This document shows, in pieces, positions 20,465 to 29,361 of a DNA stretch of 64,000 nucleotides. The DNA is taken from contig WHVY01000002.1 in assembly GCA_022266195.1 (NCBI GenBank), positions 1,069,001 through 1,133,000 of the forward strand. Direction: 5' to 3'. The notes under the pieces are model-generated. The model did no database searches and was not told the DNA's origin. It saw only the letters and a program-made list of their open reading frames with translations. The DNA is from Tetranychus cinnabarinus (Eukaryota > Arthropoda > Arachnida > Trombidiformes > Tetranychidae). The stretch's first letter is position 1. Every line of letters begins with the position of its first letter. The translations under genes and the position numbers were made by a program.

Positions 20465-20911
20465 ATGTCATCAAACGAATCAGTCTTAAAGTTTAAAAAA
20501 CTGTCAAAAAACGCTGAAAGTCCCTTTAAAGCTTCGTCAAACAGTGCAGGATACGATCTTTCAAGTGCAACAAATACAACAGTACCTTCTAAGGGCACCA
20601 CGCTTGTTCCTACTGATCTACAGCTGCAAATTCCTGAAGGTTGCTACGGAAGAATCGCCCCTCGCTCTAGTCTAGCACTCAAAAACTCTATCGACGTGGG
20701 AGCAGGAGTCATTGATTCTGACTTTCGAGGTAACATTGGTATCCTACTCTTCAATTTTGGTAGTGAAGATTACAAGATCAATCAGGGAGACCGAATCGCT
20801 CAAATAATTTGTGAGAAAATCAGTTACCCCATACTGGAAGAGATCAAAGAAGAAGAAGAGCTTTCAGCAACAGAAAGAGGAGAAAAGGGATTCGGGTCAT
20901 CAGGAAAATAG
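20465..20911 (+). CDS. dUTPase (dUTP pyrophosphatase)
   Basis: A 148-residue trimeric-type dUTPase that hydrolyses dUTP to dUMP and pyrophosphate, keeping uracil out of newly made DNA. All five motifs are present: SAGYDL near residue 27, PRSSLA near 66, GAGVIDSDFRGN near 79-90, GDRIAQII near 107-114, and the glycine-rich C-terminal arm RGEKGFGSSG. Length is normal. It is the first plus-strand gene right of the polymerase and supports DNA replication by it. Its start has a TATA-like box 80 bases upstream. Likely catalytically active. Confidence 0.95.
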   Translation: MSSNESVLKFKKLSKNAESPFKASSNSAGYDLSSATNTTVPSKGTTLVPTDLQLQIPEGCYGRIAPRSSLALKNSIDVGAGVIDSDFRGNIGILLFNFGSEDYKINQGDRIAQIICEKISYPILEEIKEEEELSATERGEKGFGSSGK

Positions 20912-21073
20912 TCATTCATCAAAAAAGGTATGCAGAAAGAATGATTTATAAAAATAAATACTCGTTTCCAGTTAATCTTTTATCAGTAATATTCAATTGT
21001 TTGATAAATTTACTATAATAAACTGATTTCAATACTTTGATTATATTTTAATTAGTTTCAATTCATTCGGTAT

Positions 21074-21889
21074 ATGGCAAAAAACATGACAATGATTCTT
21101 TTTGTCAAACTAAATCCCATTGCCAAAGAGCCAGTGAGAAGTTCCAAAAGTGCAGCAGGATTTGATCTTCACAGTGTTGAAAACTGTTTGGTAAAAGCTA
21201 ACCAAAGAATGGTGATTGGAACTGGTTTGTCTTTTATTCTACCTCTCAATACATTCGGTTGGATATCATCAAAGACAGAGCAAACTATTCAAGGTATCGA
21301 TGTTAGCTGTGCTGTTTTGGACTCTGATCACAAAGGAGAAGTTAAAGTTTTATTGTTGAACAACTCTGAGACTGATTTTGAGATCAAAGCAGGAGAAGTA
21401 CTTGCTCAGATTGTATTTGGTTATTATTTCAATGGTAAAATACTTGCATCAAATCAAATCGATCGTAAAAATTTCCAGCTAAACGATGACACAATACTGG
21501 TTGTGCGAAAAGATTTTGACACTCGCTTTCCTGAAAGATTTAGAGGACAAAAAATATCATTTGACTTTCTCACTGAGAATCCATTTTTAATTGCATCGAA
21601 ATCACGAAAGACAATTAATACAGGTTTGAGATTCATATTTTCCCCTAAAGTTTATGGATTAATCTGTGGATTCCCAGATCTAGCAATTCAGGGGATAGAT
21701 TGCATCGAGGGTACATTAGATCAAGATGATAAAAACGATGAGATCACGATAACACTGCATAATAAATCAACTCACCCAGTTTATTTTGCAAGAGGCGAAA
21801 GAATCGCGAAAGCAATATTCGTTAAAAATGCTTATGAACTGAACGCTACATCTTCTCAGTCTCCTTCAACTTCTCACACCTCATTGTAA
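21074..21889 (+). CDS. Double-domain degenerate dUTPase relative
   Basis: A 271-residue protein of two dUTPase-fold domains in tandem. The first (about 8-125) keeps the motif-1 pattern SAAGFDLHS and the motif-3 pattern VLDSDHKGEV. The second (about 150-255) keeps NTGLRF, IDCIEGTLDQDD and GERIAKAI. The motif-2 PRSS is replaced (SSKTEQ in domain 1), and there is no glycine-rich motif-5 arm, so dUTP hydrolysis is unlikely. It directly follows the true dUTPase, suggesting duplication, fusion and loss of catalysis, a course also seen with herpesvirus dUTPase-related proteins. The C terminus is a Ser/Thr-rich tail. Function unknown. The start could be Met1 or Met6. Confidence 0.8.
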   Translation: MAKNMTMILFVKLNPIAKEPVRSSKSAAGFDLHSVENCLVKANQRMVIGTGLSFILPLNTFGWISSKTEQTIQGIDVSCAVLDSDHKGEVKVLLLNNSETDFEIKAGEVLAQIVFGYYFNGKILASNQIDRKNFQLNDDTILVVRKDFDTRFPERFRGQKISFDFLTENPFLIASKSRKTINTGLRFIFSPKVYGLICGFPDLAIQGIDCIEGTLDQDDKNDEITITLHNKSTHPVYFARGERIAKAIFVKNAYELNATSSQSPSTSHTSL

Positions 21890-21898
21890 AATAACTGT

Positions 21899-22174
21899 TT
21901 ACCTCGGATCAATATTATTTTCATCTTTAACACTGTTATTCAAACAATTTTTCATCTTCAAGAACAATTTAATTGGCAACTCTTCTAAATAACTGATGTA
22001 TTGATGTAAGGCGTTAAAGTCTGTTTTTTCATAAAGAACCAATAAATCGTTTTGTTTTTTAGAATATTCATTCAATGTAATTAGTTTTTTTTCGTATATT
22101 TCACACTTCTGCTTTAATTGCATGTTCTCATGTGTTAGCTTTGCATTCATTTCACGTAAATGCTCTGAATCCAT
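21899..22174 (-). CDS. Small coiled-coil protein, unassigned
   Basis: A 91-residue frame convergent with the double dUTPase gene, with only 9 bases between their stops. Residues 5-55 form a probable coiled coil (NAKLTHENMQLKQKCEIYEKK and after). The rest is a short hydrophobic-plus-acidic tail. I do not recognise a family. Length and clean spacing against the neighbour support it as a real gene, but it could be chance. Confidence 0.5.
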   Translation of the reverse strand: MDSEHLREMNAKLTHENMQLKQKCEIYEKKLITLNEYSKKQNDLLVLYEKTDFNALHQYISYLEELPIKLFLKMKNCLNNSVKDENNIDPR

Positions 22175-22608
22175 TTGTCTTTAGAATTTGGTTGATGATT
22201 AAAATTAATAAGTTTCGATTTCTTATATTTATCACAAGCAAAAATTTCTGCAGTTTGAGTTAGATGCTTTCAAAATTGATAAGAGGACAAATGACTGAGT
22301 CACTTTAATGACATTGAAACTTGCATTTACTTTCCTAAAGTTTAACAGATTATTTATTGTTGTAACTAACTAAAGGTTAACACAGAACAGTACATAAATT
22401 AAAGCATAACAAAAATGTTAAAGCGAAAATTTATTATAAAAAATAAGACGAGAGACAGAACAAAAATATAAAAAAGAAACAAACAAATAAGCAAGGACAA
22501 AGAAAATGATTTTCACAGATGTAAGCCAAAATATCGAGAATGAATTGAAACCATGAGGGATCCCTGAGGAAATCGTTAGAGGAAATATGTAGATAAATCG
22601 TGGGAAAA
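22175..22608. other. Non-coding stretch between two minus-strand genes
   Basis: AT-rich spacer between the coiled-coil and PC4-like genes. A TATTTATC/CTTATATTTA stretch near 22225 could serve the coiled-coil gene. A 66-codon frame inside is not convincing. Confidence 0.5.
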
Positions 22609-23214
22609 TCAATCCCAATTTTTGTAGGTACGTTTTAGCCAGTCAATCAATCCAGGCACTTGTTGCATGCTGATGTCACCTCCGTATCCAGAGATTTGTG
22701 GTTTTCCATCTCGATACCAATATCGCCTGAATTGTCCAAGTCTTCCCTTGGCGGTTGGAATCGTGAAAAAGATCAAATTCGATGAAATCATAAAAGCATC
22801 TCTGCTATCGAAACTAGGTGCTTCATCCGCGTTAACATTACCGGGGATGGCGGAGAAGTCAACATCAATCGATTTCACGTTACTTGAGTTAGTTGAGTTA
22901 GTTGAGTTAGTTGAGTTAGTTGAGTTAGTTGAGTTGGTTGTTTGTTTCACTACCTGGATTTTTTCCACTTTTTGCCTTTTGGTAACCACGTTAACGTCTG
23001 ATTCATTGTCGTCTGATTCAGAAAGCTCTTCATCAGATACAGAAGAAATGGTTTGAGGGATAACCTTAGGTGTTTTGTAAGAAGCAGACTGCTTCTTTAC
23101 GTTGCTCATATCGATGGCAACATCTTTGTAACTAGTAACTCCAGCCATTTCTGGAATTTTCTTTTGACGTTTTTTAGTGACTTTAACGCCAGAGGATGAA
23201 CCTTGTGAAGACAT
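22609..23214 (-). CDS. PC4/SUB1-like transcription coactivator protein
   Basis: A 201-residue protein. The N-terminal half is disordered and polar, with basic stretches (KVTKKRQKKI), an acidic Ser-Asp-Glu patch (about 58-73), and about six Asn-Ser-Thr repeats (about 91-110). The C-terminal 70 residues resemble the PC4 single-strand-DNA-binding domain: a SRD-F start, AKGRLGQFRRYW, a DGK turn, a glycine-rich loop and an amphipathic last helix ending in LIDWLKRTY. Cellular PC4 also has a Ser-rich acidic leader ahead of the same domain, and it acts in transcription and ssDNA binding. The match is by eye and should be tested by profile search. TATA-like box about 211 bases upstream (23425-23434). 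Confidence 0.55.
   Translation of the reverse strand: MSSQGSSSGVKVTKKRQKKIPEMAGVTSYKDVAIDMSNVKKQSASYKTPKVIPQTISSVSDEELSESDDNESDVNVVTKRQKVEKIQVVKQTTNSTNSTNSTNSTNSTNSSNVKSIDVDFSAIPGNVNADEAPSFDSRDAFMISSNLIFFTIPTAKGRLGQFRRYWYRDGKPQISGYGGDISMQQVPGLIDWLKRTYKNWD
22884..22931. repeat. 9-bp coding tandem repeat (Asn-Ser-Thr)
   Basis: A GTTGAGTTA unit repeats about five times on the plus strand and encodes Asn-Ser-Thr triplets in the PC4-like gene. It is likely variable in length between copies of the element. Confidence 0.85.
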
Positions 23215-24357
23215 AGAAAAGAAGTAATATGTAGATTAAAAGTAATGAAATGATGACTAAATCAAACACTATGAATTGAAAGTTTGAATTAAAAAGAACT
23301 GAGAATCAAGCTAACTGCTAAGCTTAAAAATTGCAATAATATTGCAGTCGTAGAAATATAATACAATTGATTTATTCAGAAGTTGAATAAGTTATTGAAT
23401 GATGAAGTTCAGTTTCCTTCAAACCTTTTATACAAAATCTTATGCTCACTCAAGCTCCTTCTATCTATTTCGCTTCATATCTTTCATCTATTCATAACTA
23501 TATTTTACTACTATCAATTTACTTTTTTCAACATTTGTTTGCTTCAGTAAGTTTACCCTACATCGTGCATTTCTTTACAATCGTTTAAACTTCTACCTTA
23601 TCTTTCCTTTTGATCGCCGATACCTAATCAATTCATTTCAAGTCAATTTACCTGCAAGTCAAATACATTCACTTTGTTAAGTTTTCTCCATTCTTTTTTC
23701 CTATCTACATTCGAATCACAATTTACTTTAAACTTTACCTTCTCAATTATCAATTCTATAAGCTTACTTCATTCATTCATCTTGTCATTGCACTCATTTT
23801 ATGCTCTAGTAAACCTTTTCCTGCATCCTTATCTTTCTTTGACATCTCGCATATACATTTGCTAAAATTCACTATTTACAACTTACTTTGCATTTGCACC
23901 ATCATAATTATTCATTCAATAAGTTATTCTATTCATTCAGTTTGTCATTCCATCCAACCATGAATAAATGAACCATAAATAATTCTATCATTCATCTTTG
24001 TTCTCTTCCTATCTTTACTTACATCTATCATCGTTCCATTCAATACAATTCACTAAACTATTCACCTTGACTGTATAATTATTCTTCATCATAATGAGTT
24101 ACTTTATTCCTTTTATCTTCACCCTCATCTCCAAGTTTGTCAAATTTTCCTTTTCTCCTCACTTACTTCATTATAAATTCACCGACTTAAATTTTACTTA
24201 AAGCAAATTGAGTGTTATATATTCAGCTGAGTGAGCTGAAAGTAACCGAAGCGTAAAAAAGTTTGCAATTTAACATCTTTAAAAAGTTTTTCTCAGTTTA
24301 CAATTTTTCATTTGAGTGTTTAACTTACATTTTTGTTTATGTCAATTTATAGTTAAA
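23215..24357. other. Pyrimidine-rich non-coding region
   Basis: Between the divergent PC4-like and Cys/Ser-rich genes. From about 23450 to 24180 the plus strand is strongly biased to T and C, with repeated ATTCATTC and CTTTCT-type runs. It carries a TATA-like box on the minus strand (23425-23434) and another on the plus strand (24214-24223). A 63-codon frame inside is low complexity and not credible. Confidence 0.6.
24214..24223 (+). promoter_or_regulatory. TATA-like box before the Cys/Ser-rich gene
   Basis: GTTATATATT lies about 135 bases before the ATG at 24358. Position and composition fit a core promoter; untested. Confidence 0.35.
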
Positions 24358-24981
24358 ATGTCAGATTTTTCTATTAAATTTGAATTGTGTGCTGAATTAT
24401 GTCAGTGTAGTGTTTGTACTGCATACAAGCTCTTTTGTGAGTCAATGCGATCACCATCATCTTCATCTTCTCAAACATCATCGTCATCATCATCTCCTCT
24501 ACCATCAACATTATCATCTCCCCTACCATCAACATCATCATCAGCTGATGAAAATTGTGCTAGTGTCATTGATACATGTGCTTGTGATGATAGTGTTAGA
24601 TCCGAGTCAGCATTTGACACCTCTAAGCAAACAACAACATCTTCTCCAAAGGAAAAAAGTGCAACTAGTTATATTGGAGAAAACTGTAAATGTTGGTGTT
24701 GTTTGAAATCCAACGAGGAATCCAATGGAGAGGAAACACCTTTAACTTTGTCCCAAAAACAAGTCAAATTAATGCGTTCATCTCAAGGGATCAGAATATT
24801 ACTTCCTCGTCTCCCTCAACCTCAACCTGAGCCTTGCATGCCCTTATCAAAAGTATTGGAGCTGATCGCTTTCATTCAAGCCACAATGAAAGAGGAGAAC
24901 GATATAACAAGAAATTATCTTAAAAAAGCAGCCAGGATTTGGCAAAAAGTTTATGGTTCACGGTTGCATAAAGGAGAATAG
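24358..24981 (+). CDS. Cys- and Ser-rich accessory protein, unassigned
   Basis: A 207-residue protein starting at the ATG at 24358 (an earlier in-frame Met at 24316 lies 14 codons upstream and gives a longer hydrophobic start). The N terminus has a cysteine cluster CAELCQCSVC; a Ser/Pro tract follows (about 32-70). Two more cysteine groups follow (CACDD and CKCWCC), then a proline-rich LPRLPQPQPEP stretch and a C-terminal helix with basic end. The cysteine groups suggest metal binding. It lies last before the right end, where adintovirus-type elements often keep host-interaction genes. No LxCxE motif is present. I do not recognise a family. Confidence 0.6.
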   Translation: MSDFSIKFELCAELCQCSVCTAYKLFCESMRSPSSSSSQTSSSSSSPLPSTLSSPLPSTSSSADENCASVIDTCACDDSVRSESAFDTSKQTTTSSPKEKSATSYIGENCKCWCCLKSNEESNGEETPLTLSQKQVKLMRSSQGIRILLPRLPQPQPEPCMPLSKVLELIAFIQATMKEENDITRNYLKKAARIWQKVYGSRLHKGE

Positions 24982-25021
24982 AGTGAAGTGAACCTTAAAA
25001 TTATCTCCCGAATGGACTGTG

Positions 25022-25077
25022 ATTGCTGGTCTCCAACACACTTTCACCGAAGGTGAAAGTGTGTTGGAGCCAGCAAT
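25022..25077. repeat. Perfect-loop hairpin at the right terminus
   Basis: Two arms of 26-27 bases (25022-25048 and 25052-25077) pair with a single bulged base around a 3-base loop. The arm sequence (GCTGGCTCCA and CACACTTTCACC) is the same as the terminal repeat core, so the right end holds the terminal sequence twice in opposite directions. Confidence 0.88.
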
Positions 25078-25088
25078 TAAAAACTACT
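25056..25088 (-). repeat. Right terminal inverted repeat
   Basis: Reads AGTAGT inward on the minus strand and pairs with 8422-8454. It overlaps the right arm of the terminal hairpin. Confidence 0.88.
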
Positions 25089-25094
25089 ATTGGA
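25089..25094. repeat. Target site duplication, right copy (ATTGGA)
   Basis: Identical to 8416-8421 and directly adjacent to the ACTACT end of the element. Confidence 0.93.
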
Positions 25095-25532
25095 AAAATA
25101 GCGATCAATTTTGCAATATTTTCTCAGAATGTAAACTTTGTTGGACTGTTTTATTATCAAAGTGACAATATCATTTTCAGGATTCAGTATAAGCTCTTCA
25201 ATATCTTTCACTTTGATTTTTCTAGCGATAATAGCAGATTGCATGTAATGACTTTTCTCTAAACGCTGAATGGAAATATTGAAAAAATCTGCAAATTGCT
25301 GGAATGATTCGTTGAATCTATCACATAAACCAGTTTGATTAAGATAGGCTGCTAACGGAATGGCGAGATCAATATTAGGTAATTCATATGATTGCGGGAA
25401 ATCGATTTGTATGCCATATCGAACGTTGAAGCTCATATAATTAAATGTGGCAACATAAAGCTGACCAATACAACCAATGATACAAATTACTCTTATTATA
25501 TGCCTTCGTAAAACCATGATGAAGTTAAACAC
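25089..25532 (-). pseudogene. DEG/ENaC-like gene, 5' part, split by the Maverick
   Basis: The first 145 or so codons of the second DEG/ENaC-like gene, starting at the ATG at 25532 and open to the target duplication. It includes the N-terminal MVLRRHIIRVICIIG stretch and the conserved LPNIDLAIPLAAY block, nearly identical to the copy at 2067-3338. The first six bases (25089-25094) are the right target duplication. Its continuation is at 7588-8421. The phase on the two sides agrees, so the host frame was intact before insertion. The remaining transcript now runs into the element and soon meets a stop codon. Confidence 0.85.
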
Positions 25533-26048
25533 TTTGGTAAAATAAATTGGGTTTTTAAGGAAATGTTTAGAAACAAATTTTAAGGAAACTTCACAAATGC
25601 AAAGTTACTTTTGAGAATGGCTTCTAATATTTTTGGACACCAAAAGCTACCACAATATGAGCTACTTCCTCAATTGAATCAGCTTTTTGGTCAATTCCAA
25701 TGAGAGCAATCATAAAACATGTGCACTTTCAAGGGTAGACAGGAATCAATCATGAGTATTCCTGAAAGTGTCAAAAATCGCAATTAATTGGTTTACATTC
25801 GATCAATCTATCAAAAATGTCCAATGAAATAGATCAAATATATTTTAATTCATTCAAATTAAATAAATTAAAGATTATTATTAACTTCTTGACAGATTTA
25901 ATTGTATTTTTTTGGGTAAAAACACTTTACATCTTAATCACAACAATTTGTGAAGCCTTTTACTCAATTCAGTAATTGAAATTTTCGTCTTTATTTTTAT
26001 TGTCATGTCAAGTCAGAAATTTAGTTGAAACATTAGCCAAGGAAAGAT
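25533..26048. other. Spacer; duplicated 5' flank then unique sequence
   Basis: Positions 25533-25810 match 3339-3640, the flank of the first DEG/ENaC-like gene. The remainder, up to the beta-glucuronidase stop at 26049, is AT-rich without a frame. Confidence 0.55.
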
Positions 26049-28360
26049 TCATCGAGCTGGACAATACATATTGTGATCGATTACAGAAGCATTGTGTATA
26101 TTAAAGTATCGACATCGAAGTAATTTAGCAGCAGCTTTTGGTTGACGTTCTCTGGTGAAGATTCCTTTACGATTCCCATAAACTCTAGTTGTACCTAAAG
26201 ATAAATTAAAAGAGAATCAATTATAATGAAATGTTTGACAGATTGTTACCAGATATAAATGAGTGCTCTAAAAATAATACCTTGAGCAGTCATAAAATCA
26301 GCGAAATTCCATATCATTTCGCCAACAAAAAATCCGTCAGCGCGAAGTTGGTCAAACCCATCAAACCATTCCATTAAACATTCAGTTTGATAGTCTTCTG
26401 AAAACATGTAGGATGGACTCTGAGGAGTAGTTGAATATTTCATTAGAATTGTCGATTAGCTTATTGATTAATTTGATAGAGATATTCTTAGATGTTTACT
26501 AGTCCACTTACCGCATGTATGCCAGGAATTGTATCGGTTCCATATTCACTGATCAGTATCGGTCGCTTAAATTTTTTATACCAGCGCCTAAGTTCATTAA
26601 CTAAGTGAGGTTTGATAACCTCTACTTCACCATAATCAGAATACCAAGCAAAATAACGATTTATCATGATTACATCTAGATATTGTGACATCAAGTCTCC
26701 ACTTAATTGAACTGAAACAGCAGCAGTTACTGGTCTACTTGTATCGAGTTTTTTAACATGAGAGGAAATAGTTTTGAAATAATTATCAGCACTTGATAAA
26801 GTTGAACTTGGTTCATTAGCAATGGACCACATTACAACTGATGGTCGATGGTAATCCCGATCGATTAGTTCAGTTAGAAACTGTCTGTGAAGGTTTAGTT
26901 TTATGTTGTCAAACGATTCTAACCCAACTGCTGGACATTCATCTACAACAACAATTCCTTGGGAATCAGCTAGATCCATCATTTCTTCAGAATAAGGATA
27001 ATGAGAGGTTCGAAATGAGTTAGCTCCAATCCATCGAATAAGGTTGAAATCTTTGACATTCAAGACTTGATCCAATCCTCGACCGCGAATCTAAAAGGTT
27101 AAAAAGACGTTTCTTTATCAACTGTGACAATTGGGTTCCAATGCTTACATTACTGTCTTCATGTCTTCCAAACCCAGTGAAGTAAAATGGTTTCCCATTG
27201 ATCAGGAATTGTTTCTCGGTGATTTCAACTTTTCTGAATCCAATTTTAAATTCATATTGATCTACTAATTGTGAATCTTTGCTTATTTCAAACACAACTT
27301 TATAAAGATAAGCTGGTTTCGGGTTCATTAAGTAAGGCCACCATGCATTTACTTCAGGAATAGTAACACTTCCAGAGTAATCGCCAACATAAAGTGCTAT
27401 CACCTTGTCTTCAGCGTCTTTGATTACTAAATCTACTTTATAATCACTCTGTGAAGCAGATTCATCAAGATTAACACTTAATGCATAATTAATGACACCA
27501 GAAGAGTTTTCATATATCAAGTCAGAAGCAAGTTTAACTTTTTTGATGAATGTAGAGGGAACTGAATAAAGATGAACACTTCTATGGATACCAGCATAGT
27601 TGAAGAAGTCAAAATTGGGAGTAAAAACGTAAAAATTTTCGGGATAATCAGTCCCATTTTTCCAAACCAATTGTCCAGGTGGAACTGTGTGTTCATCAAG
27701 TGTATTATTAACAGCCACTGTTAATCTATTAACACCAGTAGAGATCAAATTTTCTTTGACCAACACCTCAAATGGAAGATGTCCACCAATGTGTTCAGTT
27801 ACATTGACGCCATTAACATAAACTTTTGCTGCGTAATTTACTGATGAAAATCTCAGTATAACTTGACGATTAGAGTTCAACCACGATGGATCGACATAAA
27901 ATTCAGTGTCATACCAAGCCCAACCAATGAAGTCACGAATTGATTTTTCTTGAGTAATGTCATTGAAACTTGAAGGCACTGGCATTGGTATCACAGATCC
28001 AGTCTATTGGGAGATAAAATTGAAAATCTCTTCATGAAATAGTCTTCATTAAAATTAAAACAGGAGCGAAGGTCTTTTTTGTAAGATTAAGTTTTCTTAG
28101 TAGAAACACTTTGTGTTGAAAAACTCATCGGATTTAATTTCAAAGCACTGGATAGATACATAAATACGAGCACTAACCTGTGATAATGGAGAAGCAAACC
28201 ATTTCTCTTTGAACCCTACATTTTGGTCGTCAATTGGAGATATCCTGAAGTTCCAGATTCCATCTAATGTGCGAGTGAACCGAGTCAAACTATCCTTTGG
28301 ATAGAGTGATGATTGAACACAAGAGACACAAAAAATTATAAACAAAAAGTGAAGATTCAT
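26049..28360 (-). CDS. GUSB: Beta-glucuronidase (glycosyl hydrolase family 2)
   Basis: A five-exon gene (28178-28360, 27149-28003, 26512-27090, 26281-26419, 26049-26194) whose phases join cleanly into 633 residues, close to the usual 650. It cleaves beta-D-glucuronides, in animals mostly in the lysosome. The first 18 residues are a signal peptide. The sugar-binding and immunoglobulin-like domains carry VPSSFNDITQ and GWAWYD; the TIM barrel carries SFRTSHYPY, the acid/base Glu in ANEP (near residue 439) and the nucleophile Glu in ISEYGTD (near 527). The end has GNRKGIFTRERQPK. The stop is TGA at 26049-26051. A decayed fragment of a second copy lies at 7263-7525. Confidence 0.93.
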
Positions 28361-29361
28361 TTTGGTAAGATGATGGATTTAATTGAAGAGCTTATTTATA
28401 TTGTTTGGTCTAAATAATCTTTGGAAAGATAAATTACTGAAAGTAATCGATTAGATTAAAAGTTAACAAATAGTTTGTCTGCCAAAAAATGAATTAACAA
28501 AATTGTGATAATCAAGTTTGAGTCTGTTACATTTAACCAGAACTCTGTTGATTGAAAAAGTATAATGCATTGTATTTAAACGTATTTTCCCGTTTTTTGT
28601 CACTACTTTGATCTAATTGTAAGCTTTATTGTTTTTTCAATATCTCACAATTGTAGTTGGATTTTAATGAATAATAGTAACACTATCATAGAGATGTTTT
28701 GTTTTAATAGCTCACCTAGCTAATCTGATGATCAATTGTTTACCTATCTATCAAATATAGCGACTACTTGTCAATTTTGAACCTTGACAACAGAATTTAC
28801 TTCATCCAATAACAGGAAGAGATTGTTGATAGTCTAAAGCTAAGTATAAAATTATTGGGAAAATTAATCTGAATTATGATAATGCGACTGTATTTATCAG
28901 GATTTTAAGTTCAAACTATGAAACTTATGAAAATTGTTAACTTTGACAAGTTAATTTGAATTGAAATTTCTAAAGATTTCTTTATTTAATCAGTTAATTG
29001 CCACATTTTAGACGATTAACATTGAAAGAGATATCTACATGGCAATGCTTAAGGATGGCTCAAAAAACTGAATCTTGTGAGCAAAAAAAACAAAAGTTAT
29101 TGCGATAGATCGTACGCTGAAAGCGCCATAACTAAAAAAAGTCCCGAATCCATAATGTGTGCGTTTATATCAAATCTTAATTATGGTTTCTGTGTTTTCC
29201 ATTGAATGGAATCCATTCATCATTATGACAACTTTTGATATTTTTGGTTTGAACCATTTTTGGTTTGGTTTGTTTTGGTGAGTCAGAGTTGAACCAGTTT
29301 CCTTGGTTGCATAAGTTAAACGGATTGGGCAAAATAATTTCAATTTCAGTTGTCTGTGAAA
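28361..29361. other. Divergent spacer between beta-glucuronidase and TTC8
   Basis: About 1 kb shared by two divergent genes. The only site noted is the X-box-like motif at 29297-29310 near TTC8. No reading frame of interest. Confidence 0.5.
29297..29310. promoter_or_regulatory. X-box-like RFX site upstream of TTC8
   Basis: GTTTCCTTGGTTGC, read on the minus strand GCAACCAAGGAAAC, fits RYYNYYWWRRNRAC at 13 of 14 positions and lies 52 bases before the TTC8 start, the usual distance for ciliary X-boxes. Confidence 0.45.

Larger units (their letters stand above)
8422..25088. mobile_element. Complete Maverick/Polinton (adintovirus-like) element
   Basis: A 16,667-bp element bounded by exact 6-bp duplications and by 33-bp imperfect terminal inverted repeats (8422-8454 and 25056-25088) with 5'-AG and CT-3' ends. 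It carries the full Polinton core: protease, capsid proteins, integrase, packaging ATPase and DNA polymerase B, all with open frames, plus accessory genes for nucleotide metabolism and probably transcription. Core genes run on the minus strand. The size is normal for the family, but the terminal repeats are much shorter than the several hundred bases usual for it. Intact frames and unbroken host halves suggest recent integration; activity is not shown by sequence alone. Confidence 0.95.

Noticed and set aside
22667..23056. A 129-codon plus-strand frame with Leu-Val-Glu repeats
   Set aside because: It is antisense to the Asn-Ser-Thr repeat of the PC4-like gene, so the repeat itself keeps it open.
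23674..23865. A 63-codon frame in the pyrimidine-rich region
   Set aside because: Its Leu/Phe/Ser composition follows directly from the T/C bias, with no motif.
24380..24706. A 108-codon His-rich frame
   Set aside because: It is the other frame of the Ser-rich tract (TCA/ATC repeats) of the gene at 24358 and ends inside it.
24358..24981. LxCxE retinoblastoma-binding motif in the Cys-rich protein
   Set aside because: The N-terminal ELCAE stretch has the wrong spacing, and no other match was found.
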